A stretch of 64,000 bases of DNA, taken from assembly GCF_903915725.1 (NCBI RefSeq), contig NZ_CAIWTY010000029.1, positions 62,001 through 126,000 of the forward strand, written 5' to 3'. The notes under the pieces were generated by a model. The model had not been told where the DNA came from. It was given only the letters and a program-made list of their open reading frames with translations, and made no database searches. This DNA comes from an uncultured Rhodopila sp. GTDB lineage: Bacteria; Pseudomonadota; Alphaproteobacteria; Acetobacterales; Acetobacteraceae. A program made the translations under genes and the position numbers. Positions 1 to 9,095 of the stretch are shown here, in pieces (the stretch's first letter is position 1; the number at the start of each line of letters is the position of its first letter).

Positions 1-43
1 GCGGCGGCCGTGCCTATGGGTTTGCGCGCCGTTGAATCGCGGA

Positions 44-1209
<1,166 letters not shown>

Positions 1210-1213
<4 letters not shown>

Positions 1214-2409
1214 CGGGCGCGGCGAAATTCGATCGGGCTGCTGCCGTGCTCGCCGGTTTCGGTGCAGGCGGCAAGGCTGTCGTCGCGTCGGACACAGCTC
1301 AGATGGGCATGCAGCCATGTCGTTTGCGCCCGATTGCACCCGACCGCGGGCCGGTTGATCTCCAGTTGGCCGGAGGCGCCGAAGGTCGCGGTGACCGGTG
1401 CCTCGCATCTGACCCGGCCCGAGGGAAAATCGGTGACTGTCGATTCTTGACCGTGACCCGCCTGGTCGAGACACAGGCGCCCCGCGCGCGCCACGCCCAC
1501 CTCGCCGGGGACGTTGAAGGCATTGTAGCTTTGAACCTTGACCTCCCGCCCGAGGGACCAACAGCCTTGCAGCACGGACAGGTCGTGCTGGTCCCAGCGT
1601 TGTTTCGGCAAGTCGGCGTGCGGAGCGGGCGGCGGCGGCGGTGGTGGTGCGGGCGGCGGCGGTTCGGACGGCTTCGGCGCCGGCGGCGGCGGCGGCGGTT
1701 CCGGTGGGGGCGGTTCGGGTGGCTTCGGCTCCGGCGGCGGCGGGGGTGGCGTCGGGGCTGGGGGAGGCGGTGGCTTGGGCTCCTCGACGACCGGCTCGGG
1801 CTTCGGTACCGGGACGACTGGCGGTGGTAGCGTAAACCACCACCACCCTGCGGTACCGAGCAGCAGCAGGGCGAGGAGGCCGAGCAGCCAGGGCCAGATG
1901 CGGCGGCGCGCCACAGGCTGCGGGGGCGGCGGCAACGGCAGCGGTTCGGCGCCGAGCGGGTAGAGGCCAACATCGCCGGGTTGGCGGAATCCCCAGAATG
2001 TCAGCACAAGCTGCTGGCCGACGAGGCGAAGATGCTCAACCCCCGGGATCACCATCGCGGTTTCCAACAGGTGCGACAGACTGCCCGAGCGGGTGTTGGT
2101 TCCGCTGCGGCGCAGCGTCGCAATCAGGCCGGCCAGGCTCTCGCCGGCCTCCCGCCGCAGCGGCTCCATCGTCGCGCGTTCCGCCGGCGACAGGTCGGCC
2201 CAGCGGCGCGACGGACCGGTCAGGTCGGTGGTCCAGGCGATTTCGTCGCCTTGTACCTCCGGTCTGGCGAACAGCGAGGCGGCCGCGGCCCCGAGATGGT
2301 GGCGCACCGCTGCGGTGATGTCGGCGTAGGACTGGAATACCGGAGCGTTGAAGGCGGTCACCGCCTCCAGACTGCTCAGCTTCCCGCGGGCGAGCTCTTG
2401 CTCAGTCAC
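1210..2409 (-). CDS. SrfA-like inner-membrane protein, paralogue 2
   Basis: The 399-residue paralogue of the adjacent downstream gene starts MTEQELARG and shares the cytoplasmic domain (AVTAFNAPVFQS ... LTFWGF). A membrane helix follows at about residues 170-190. The linker is extremely proline-rich, with Pro-Glu/Pro-Lys blocks that could span the periplasm as a rigid rod. The C-terminal Cys-containing domain starts LQGCWSLG. The stop overlaps the start of the next gene by 4 bp. Strong conservation of the two end domains with a divergent linker suggests that linker length is the variable part. The SrfA-family assignment rests on the W-x-D...FWGF pattern; molecular function is unknown. Confidence 0.62.
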
Positions 2410-2480
2410 GTGTCATGTCTTCTTTATTCCGCGCGAGGCAGCCCCGCGCGCATCCCGGCCGTCCCTTTCGCCCGCCGGTA

Positions 2481-3974
2481 TCACGGCTTCTGCACGCCCT
2501 CGATCTGCACGCCGAAGTGCGATCCATCGCCTGCGTTGGTGCCCTGGCACACGCTTTGGCCACCGAGCAGAGCGCAATCGGTGACCGCGCCGGCGACCGA
2601 GCTTCCATCGGAGCAGGTGAGGAGCGGTGCTTCCTTCACGTTGAGATGTTTATCCGGGCTGACGGCTGCCTGTGCCGCCCCGGAGCACTGGGTGCTGCCG
2701 TCACGCGTCCGCAGGGTGACGTCTCCCTGTCCGGTCTTGTCGAAGCGATAGTATTCCTCGGCCGGCTTGCCATTGAGCATGAGGCCGGAGCGGCTGCGCC
2801 AGACGCCCTGCATGAACCCGGCCGGGCCAGGTGTGGACGTCTTGGGGATGGCCAGGCTCGGGCCACGGGCCGCCGGCGGCGCGCCCGGCGGGGGAAGGGC
2901 CGGCAGATCGGGCGGGATCGCCGGATGGTCGCCGCCGGACGGCGGCATCGGTTGATCGCCGTTCGCGGGGTTGTCGGGCGTCGGCGGTGGCGCGGTGTTC
3001 TGGCCGGTCGTGTCGCCGTCGGGTTGATCGCCCCTCTGGGCGTCGCCTTGGCCTTCTATCGGGCGGCCGCCCGGGCCGATGGGAACAACAGGCGGACCGG
3101 CGGGGGACACAACGCCGTGGTCCGGCGGCACGACGTAATCGGCGCCGGGGCCGGATCGGTCGACAACGCCGTCCGGCGGACCGGCACCGCCGTCGCGCCT
3201 GAGTATCGGCGTTCCTTCCGGGCCGTGCGTCACAATGCCCCCGGGCCGGATAACGGGCGGCGCCATGCCGGGTGGAACGATACGCATGGACGGCGGTATC
3301 GGGTTGATCAGTTCAGTGAGTTCGTCGCGGCTGTTCCACCACGCCCAAAGTGCCAGGAGCAGCAATAGCAGGAGCAGCAGCAGCAACCAGAGCCACCAGC
3401 GGCGCCGTCGCGGCACGATGATCGCCGCCGCGGCTGGGGGCGGCTCAATCGGCGGAGGCGTGCCGACCGGTGCGCCCCGGAGCACGGTTGCGCCGGACAC
3501 GAGGCGCAGCGGGTCGAGGCCCTCCGCCACGCCCATGGTCTTGAAGCCCCAGAACGCAACGACCGGCTGATCGCCCACGAAATAGAGATATTGCTGTCCA
3601 GGTACGCAGCACGCCTGGGCCAGCAGTTTAGCGAAATTATTTCGTGGACTGCTGATCGGGGCGGCTTCCAGTTGCGCCCGGTAGCGGGCAAACCCCTCGG
3701 AGACCTGTTGCCGAATCGGATCGAGACGCGTCTGCTCCGCAGCGGGCAGATCGACCCAGCGGCGCGGTTCTCCGAGTTGGTGCGCCAGCCAGTTGATGCT
3801 GGAGCCGCCTGCGTCGGTGTCCGGGCGGGCGAAATAATCAGCGTAAAGCGGACCGAGTTCGTTCAGTAGGGCGGCGCGGATCTGTCCATAGCTTTTGTAC
3901 ACCGGCTGGTTGAACGCCCCCAGCGGTTCGAGACCTTTCGTGGACTGGGAGCAGAGCAGGGTTCCCGTGAGCAT
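2481..3974 (-). CDS. SrfA-like inner-membrane protein, paralogue 3 (largest)
   Basis: This 497-residue protein is the longest of three tandem SrfA-like proteins. The N-terminal domain runs from LGAFNQPVYKSYGQ to VVAFWGFK. The membrane helix is almost pure leucine, flanked by an Arg cluster (RRRR) and Trp residues. The proline/glycine-rich linker repeats VxPxGPGG-like motifs, and the C-terminal domain (QGVWRSRSG onward) has paired Cys. The order of domains predicts cytoplasmic N-terminus and periplasmic C-terminus. The N-terminus MLTGTLLCSQSTKG is less certain than the conserved domain. A gap of 71 bp separates it from paralogue 2. It lies between the lipoprotein genes and the other paralogues in one operon. 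Confidence 0.62.
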   Translation of the reverse strand: MLTGTLLCSQSTKGLEPLGAFNQPVYKSYGQIRAALLNELGPLYADYFARPDTDAGGSSINWLAHQLGEPRRWVDLPAAEQTRLDPIRQQVSEGFARYRAQLEAAPISSPRNNFAKLLAQACCVPGQQYLYFVGDQPVVAFWGFKTMGVAEGLDPLRLVSGATVLRGAPVGTPPPIEPPPAAAAIIVPRRRRWWLWLLLLLLLLLLLALWAWWNSRDELTELINPIPPSMRIVPPGMAPPVIRPGGIVTHGPEGTPILRRDGGAGPPDGVVDRSGPGADYVVPPDHGVVSPAGPPVVPIGPGGRPIEGQGDAQRGDQPDGDTTGQNTAPPPTPDNPANGDQPMPPSGGDHPAIPPDLPALPPPGAPPAARGPSLAIPKTSTPGPAGFMQGVWRSRSGLMLNGKPAEEYYRFDKTGQGDVTLRTRDGSTQCSGAAQAAVSPDKHLNVKEAPLLTCSDGSSVAGAVTDCALLGGQSVCQGTNAGDGSHFGVQIEGVQKP

Positions 3975-4056
3975 AGCAAAGCGTAACCTTTCCGGACGTC
4001 GCTTGTGTCAGGGCACGGCTATGGCGAAACCTCGGCCACCCGGACCGTTGGATGGC

Positions 4057-4545
4057 TTAGAGTGCCCTCTGGAGTGCATCGACCTGTCGTGCGAGTACAT
4101 CTTTTTCCTGCTCCAACTGATCCAGTCTGGCCTTTTGGTCCGCGGCGGCGGCGGGATCGGCGGGTGATGGCGCGGCGCTGGCGCGGGCCAACCGGTTCTG
4201 CAGGTCGCGTTGCTTTTCGACGAGGCGGTTGTATTCGTCTCTTTGTTCCCGGGTGGCGCCACTTTCCTGTGCAAGCTTCTTGTTGACCCGGGCCAACTGG
4301 TTTTGCGCCGCCGCGAGTTGGCCGCGCAGCGCCGTTTTTTGCGCCTGCAGCGAGGCGTACTGATTGCGCAGGGCGACATTCTCGTTGATCGCCGCGCCCT
4401 CCCGCTGGCGCGACTCCTGGACCGATTGCTCGGTACGGCCGGAGGTCAGGTCGGATGTCGAATTGACGAAGGTGCTGACGCTGGCACATGCGGACAGCAG
4501 GATCAGCGGGACCAGGGCGGGACGGAACACGCGCATGACTGCCAC
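4057..4545 (-). CDS. Small lipoprotein with long coiled coil
   Basis: The 162-residue product has a short signal peptide ending in the lipobox LLSAC (Cys20), so it should be lipidated and membrane-anchored in the periplasm. Residues about 45-160 are Gln/Glu/Lys/Ala-rich heptads typical of a long coiled coil, broken by a short Ala/Pro segment near residues 128-140. It starts 4 bp after the stop of the preceding lipoprotein gene, which suggests co-translation. No enzymatic motif is visible. In this locus it could be a structural partner of the SrfA-like proteins, or the lipoprotein arm of the TagTSR-like module. That role is inference. Confidence 0.6.
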   Translation of the reverse strand: MAVMRVFRPALVPLILLSACASVSTFVNSTSDLTSGRTEQSVQESRQREGAAINENVALRNQYASLQAQKTALRGQLAAAQNQLARVNKKLAQESGATREQRDEYNRLVEKQRDLQNRLARASAAPSPADPAAAADQKARLDQLEQEKDVLARQVDALQRAL

Positions 4546-4549
4546 CGTA

Positions 4550-5275
4550 TTAACCGGATGCCGACATCGCTCGGTCGAGCGCGTCCTTTTGCTTTTTCAG
4601 GACCTCGATTTGCTGGTTCATGTCGGCAAGCTGACGATTATAGTCAGTCGAGGGCTGCTCCAATTGTTGTCCGGCGCTCTGGAAGTTCTTTTGCCGATCT
4701 TCGAGGTGACTGATCATGTCGTCGAGGTGGCGGCGGTCGCTGGCGATGGATGCGCGCTGCGCCTCAGCCTCCTGCGCGGAAATCTGTCCGGCGCGCGTGG
4801 CGCTGTTGATGCGGGCGAGTTTTTTCTGGTCTTCGATGGATACGGCGCGGGCGGCGGCGACCTGGGATCGCAAGGCGTTGTTCTGTTCGCGGACATCGTC
4901 GGTTACCGAATCGATCGCGCGCTTGTTGTCTTTCGCCGCCTGCTGTTTCTTGGCGACGATGTAACCGGTGACGCCGCCGGCGAAAAGACCGATCCCCAGT
5001 CCGATGGCTGCGCACATGAGCGGATTGGCTTTGCCGGAGAGTGCGCAGGCCAGTGCGCCGGTTCCGGCGCCCACCGCGCCGCCGACAGCCGCGCCGCCGG
5101 CGACGGTCTGATGGTAGGTGGCGTCGTCTTTACAGAGCTGTTGCTGTGCCGGCGACATCGACGGCTCTGCGCAATTCTCGGTGCCGGTTATGTCTTTCAC
5201 TTGCTGGCAGGAGTCCAGCAGGATGGAGGTCGCCGCAACGATCCAAATTGGTAGCCTGGATCGCCGCTGTTTCAT
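4550..5275 (-). CDS. Predicted lipoprotein with glycine-zipper and coiled coil
   Basis: The 241-residue product has an N-terminal signal (MKQRRSRLPIWIVAATS) followed by LLDSC. This is a lipobox-like site with an unusual Asp at -2, so lipidation is likely but not certain. Residues about 58-106 are Gly/Ala-rich (GGAAVGGAVGAG, GLGIGLFAGGVTG), a glycine-zipper pattern that often inserts in or packs on membranes. Residues about 115-235 form a predicted coiled coil. It is the first gene of the leftward operon and faces srfB across the long divergent spacer. The family is not recognised. Confidence 0.6.
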   Translation of the reverse strand: MKQRRSRLPIWIVAATSILLDSCQQVKDITGTENCAEPSMSPAQQQLCKDDATYHQTVAGGAAVGGAVGAGTGALACALSGKANPLMCAAIGLGIGLFAGGVTGYIVAKKQQAAKDNKRAIDSVTDDVREQNNALRSQVAAARAVSIEDQKKLARINSATRAGQISAQEAEAQRASIASDRRHLDDMISHLEDRQKNFQSAGQQLEQPSTDYNRQLADMNQQIEVLKKQKDALDRAMSASG

Positions 5276-6032
5276 TCTTTGGCCCTGCCGGATGCGACGT
5301 TAAGGCTGCATGGATTCACCCCGGGCACAGCCGTACCCTCAAGTATTTCCGTTGCCGGCCGCAGGATAACACCACCCCGGGACACGGGCAACAGGCAGAG
5401 CCAAGAATTATGGCCCGGGCCGCGTGGTTTAGCCGGGTCTCGTTTGCCATGGCGTGCGAAACCGCCGGACTCTTTGGGCGGCGCTTCAAGTCGGATCGGG
5501 CGTGTTGGCGGAGGACTTCGTCATTATCATCCGTCACCATCCCCATTGGACAAGCGTAACCGGCATTTGCACTGTGCGATTATCTCGCTGCAAATATCGA
5601 ACGCATTCGGCTCGATGCGAACTCACATCTTCGTGACATATTTACCGCGGCGGGGCGGTTGGCCGCCAGGTTGGTTCCGACCGGCTCAACCATCATCCGA
5701 TCGAGCGATTGAAATCCGCCGCAATATGCAACTCTTTGTTGTATTGGTGATAGGAACAAGATATCTGCGGCTTTTCACCCGACGGCATGGATTACATCGC
5801 GAATTGACAACGATCATAACTTAGAGCCGGTAAAACTGCCGCCGAGTTTCCATATTCGTTGTTTTTATATACGACATGGCCGGCTTTGGTTAAGATCCAG
5901 CCGGGGCAGAAGTAAGCAACCATCGCATCATGGCCGGGGTTGCCGCGCTGACCGATCAAAGACGTGAGGCCCACTTCCATTTTGGCATAGTGTCGGATAA
6001 CGTCGCTCGGGTTTGCCAGGGATGGTGGAGGC
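5276..6032. promoter_or_regulatory. Divergent intergenic region between the two srf operons
   Basis: This 757-bp stretch separates the leftward lipoprotein/SrfA operon from rightward srfB and must hold both promoters. Open frames inside it lack ribosome sites and recognisable motifs. The part around 5550-5900 is visibly richer in A+T than its surroundings. A TTGACA hexamer lies at about 5803-5808 on the plus strand, but I see no convincing -10 partner. Immediately before srfB there is a GGTGGAGG ribosome-binding site. Confidence 0.4.
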
Positions 6033-9000
6033 ATGGCGCTAGCCGAGATACCGAGATACCCCGACGTCGTCAGTATCATCCCGGAGTCCGGCATCCAATT
6101 CCTGGATTTCGGTTTCAGTCTGGTGCTTCCGGATGGCCGCAAGAATCCCAAGGCGCCGACGGATTGGGGATTTTATGATCCCCGTGTCGATGCCCGCAAT
6201 CGGGCGCAAAACCTGCCAACCCTGCTGCGGCGGGGCGACGTTGATCTGACCCCGGGACGGGAAGATTATGCTGTCGATCTGAAACAGCTGATGCAGTTCG
6301 TCGCCGGAACCTGGCTGCCACTGCCGCTGTTGCGAGAAGAACCCGGGAGCCGCCACTATGAGGGTCCGGTCAACTGGGCTCGCTGTTTTGTTATTCCCTT
6401 AGAGGAACGAGACCGCGCGGGCAACGATCATCGGCTGATCATCAGCATCGACACCAACCTGATGTCGGAGCATGCCGACACCGCCTATCTCGGCCCATCG
6501 CCCGACGACGCCCGCAATGGCCGGCGCTTCTCGCTGCCCGCGCGCAGCGAACACTATAACTTCTATCTTCTACAGCCATGGGTGCGGGCATGGCTGGAAG
6601 AGCTCTATCGTGGCATGCTGGAGGCCGAGGAGCGCAAGCGGGCCGGGCGGCGCGAGGTTATTCTCAGCGATGAGGACGTCGAGGCGGCCAAAAACGGGCC
6701 GAACGAGCCGGTTGCCCGGTATCTCGCCCTGATCGAGTTACTGCACGCACTGGATTTCCTGCCGAAATTCGTGCTGACCGATACGGTCACCGCCGGCAAG
6801 CAAACCTACGTCGATGTCGAGATGGTGCTGGACCTCGGCAACTCGCGCACCTGCGGTCTGCTGGTGGAAGCCGAACCGGGCAGCCGCGGTGTCGATATCA
6901 ATCGCGCGTTCAAGCTCGAACTGCGCGACCTGTCGCAGCCTGAACAGGTCTATTCCGATCCGTTCGAAAGCCGGCTGGAGTTTGCGTTGGCGCGGTTCGG
7001 ACTGGATCACCATTCGCAGCGCAGCGGCCGCGCGGACGCGTTCACCTGGCCGACGATCGTGCGGGTCGGCCCGGAATCGGTTCGCCTCGCTGGCGCGCGG
7101 CGCGGCGGCGAAGGTCGCACCGGCATGTCGAGCCCGAAGCGCTATTTGTGGGACGAGAGCGACAGCCCGCAGCCGTGGCGGTTCAATGGCCCGACACTCG
7201 ACGGTGAGTGGGAGGGTGTGGCCGCGCAGGGGCCGTTCGCCACGCTGGTGAACGATACCGGCAAGCCATTGCATCTGATTCCTCCCGACGCGGTCGGCGA
7301 AGACAATCTGCCCAGCCTGCTGGCATGCTATTCCCGCAGCAACCTCGTCACCTTCGCGCTGGCCGAGGTGCTGATGCAGGCGCTGGTAATGATGAATGCG
7401 CCGGCGCAACGTCTGCGCCGGCGCAACACCGATTTGCCGCGGCGGTTGCGGCGCCTGGTGCTGACCATGCCGTCCGCATTGTCGTTGACCGAACGGCAGT
7501 TATTGAAGGAGCGAGCGGAAGCCGCCCGCGATCTGGTCTACCTGTGCTGCCGCCGGGCCGAACGCGTGCCCGGACAAACGGGGTTGAAGTGGCTCGACGG
7601 CGCGCCGCCGGAGATCGTGCTGAAATGGGACGAGGCGAGCGCCACCCAGCTTGTCTACCTCTATAGCCAGATCGCGCTGGCGTTCTCGGGTGATGCGCGC
7701 GGCTTTTTCAGCAGCGTGCGCGGCGGCGCCAATGGCCGGGATGCGAACATGTTGCGCATCGCCACGCTTGATATCGGCGGCGGCACCACGGACCTGGTCA
7801 TCACCACGCACACCGCGGAGGGTCTCGGCGCCAACGTAACGATCTTTCCGAAGCAGGAATTCCGGGAGAGTTTTTCGCTCGCCGGCGACGACATCGTGCA
7901 GGCGATCTCGCGCGAGATCGTGGTGACCTCCTTCGCCCGTCATGTGCAGCAAATGCTCGGGCGCGAACGCACCGAAGTTCTGGTGCAGGCGCTGTTCGGC
8001 GGCAATCGCGGCGACATGGACGCCGAGGAGCAGTTGCGGCGGCAGCAATTCGCCACCCAAATCGCCGCGCCGGTGGCGATTGCCCTGCTCGGCGAATACG
8101 AGGGCTATGACGAAATGGCTCCGCCATCGCCGGAGGAGCGGCCGGTCCACAGTTTTTTCCCGCATTTTTCACCGCCACCGCCGATCCTGTGCGCGGCGAT
8201 CGAGCGATCTGTAAGAGAGGCGGGGGCAGGCGACGGGTTCAAGCTGCTCGATCTGCCGATCGCGGTGGACATGGTGGACGTGGATCGCGTCGTGCGCAGC
8301 CTGATGACGGACATGCTGCGCGCCCTCATGGAGGTTGCCTGCCGCTACAATGTGGATCTGGTCCTGTTGTCCGGGCGTCCGAGCCGGTTTCCGGCGATCA
8401 AGAAAATCATTATAGAAAGTAGTGCGGTGGTGCCGCACCGTGTCATTGCGATGCACGAATTCCGTGTCGGCCAGTGGTATCCGTTCCGCAGCCGGGATGC
8501 GCGCATCACCGATCCAAAGACAACGGCTGCCGTCGGCGCAATGATCTGCCTTCTCGCCGAAGGTCACATGGCCAATTTCAACTTTCGCAGCGATCGGCTC
8601 GTTGCGCGATCGGTGGCGCGATATCTCGGAAAGATTGAGACCAGCAGCCGTTTGCAGAAGCAGGACGTGTATTATTCCGATCTCGATCTGGAGAATCCCG
8701 ATTGGGCGATGCCGGAAAAAAGCTTCGAGTTTCGGGGCCCCATGGGTCTGGGCGTGCGGCAGTTCGTCAATGAATGGTGGCCGGCGACGTTGCTGTACAC
8801 GATCGACTATGAGGATGAAGCGGCCAGGGTCCGTTTGCAGCCGCAGACGCCGTTGTCGATCCAGTTGAAGCGCGAGCGGACACAGCGCACGTCCGGCGCT
8901 CCCCAGGGTCAGATGACGGAGGCGAACGACAGGCTGGTCGTCGATCGGCTGGAAAGCGCCCGCGGTAGCGTGCGGCGGCAATCGCTGTCGATGCGGCTGC

Positions 9001-9059
9001 AGACCATGCGCAATCGCGACGGGTATTGGCTGGATACGGGGATTCTCGTCGATGTTTAG
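6033..9059 (+). CDS. srfB: SrfB-family actin/Hsp70-fold protein
   Basis: The 1008-residue product matches the SrfB virulence-factor family in length and motifs. After about 260 family-specific residues (FYDPRVDARNR near the start), an actin/Hsp70 ATPase core is visible: phosphate-1 motif DLGNSRT at 267-273, phosphate-2 motif DIGGGTTD at 580-587, and an adenosine-type motif SGRPSRF at 780-786. It is probably a cytoplasmic nucleotide-dependent switch or polymer. The ATG is preceded by GGTGGAGG. srfC follows after 36 bp. SrfB was named in Salmonella as part of SrfABC; its biochemical role is not established. I am confident of the fold and family, not of the function. Confidence 0.85.
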   Translation: MALAEIPRYPDVVSIIPESGIQFLDFGFSLVLPDGRKNPKAPTDWGFYDPRVDARNRAQNLPTLLRRGDVDLTPGREDYAVDLKQLMQFVAGTWLPLPLLREEPGSRHYEGPVNWARCFVIPLEERDRAGNDHRLIISIDTNLMSEHADTAYLGPSPDDARNGRRFSLPARSEHYNFYLLQPWVRAWLEELYRGMLEAEERKRAGRREVILSDEDVEAAKNGPNEPVARYLALIELLHALDFLPKFVLTDTVTAGKQTYVDVEMVLDLGNSRTCGLLVEAEPGSRGVDINRAFKLELRDLSQPEQVYSDPFESRLEFALARFGLDHHSQRSGRADAFTWPTIVRVGPESVRLAGARRGGEGRTGMSSPKRYLWDESDSPQPWRFNGPTLDGEWEGVAAQGPFATLVNDTGKPLHLIPPDAVGEDNLPSLLACYSRSNLVTFALAEVLMQALVMMNAPAQRLRRRNTDLPRRLRRLVLTMPSALSLTERQLLKERAEAARDLVYLCCRRAERVPGQTGLKWLDGAPPEIVLKWDEASATQLVYLYSQIALAFSGDARGFFSSVRGGANGRDANMLRIATLDIGGGTTDLVITTHTAEGLGANVTIFPKQEFRESFSLAGDDIVQAISREIVVTSFARHVQQMLGRERTEVLVQALFGGNRGDMDAEEQLRRQQFATQIAAPVAIALLGEYEGYDEMAPPSPEERPVHSFFPHFSPPPPILCAAIERSVREAGAGDGFKLLDLPIAVDMVDVDRVVRSLMTDMLRALMEVACRYNVDLVLLSGRPSRFPAIKKIIIESSAVVPHRVIAMHEFRVGQWYPFRSRDARITDPKTTAAVGAMICLLAEGHMANFNFRSDRLVARSVARYLGKIETSSRLQKQDVYYSDLDLENPDWAMPEKSFEFRGPMGLGVRQFVNEWWPATLLYTIDYEDEAARVRLQPQTPLSIQLKRERTQRTSGAPQGQMTEANDRLVVDRLESARGSVRRQSLSMRLQTMRNRDGYWLDTGILVDV

Positions 9060-9095
9060 CATGGAAACGAGGCCGCCCGCCTCAGGCCGCCGCGC

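Noticed and set aside
5803-5808. TTGACA as a sigma70 -35 element for srfB
   Set aside because: No matching -10 box at 16-18 bp and more than 200 bp from the start codon; too weak to list as a promoter.
6033-9059. srfB product as a DnaK/Hsp70 chaperone
   Set aside because: It has actin-fold motifs but lacks the DnaK substrate-binding domain and has a 260-residue family-specific head that fits SrfB.
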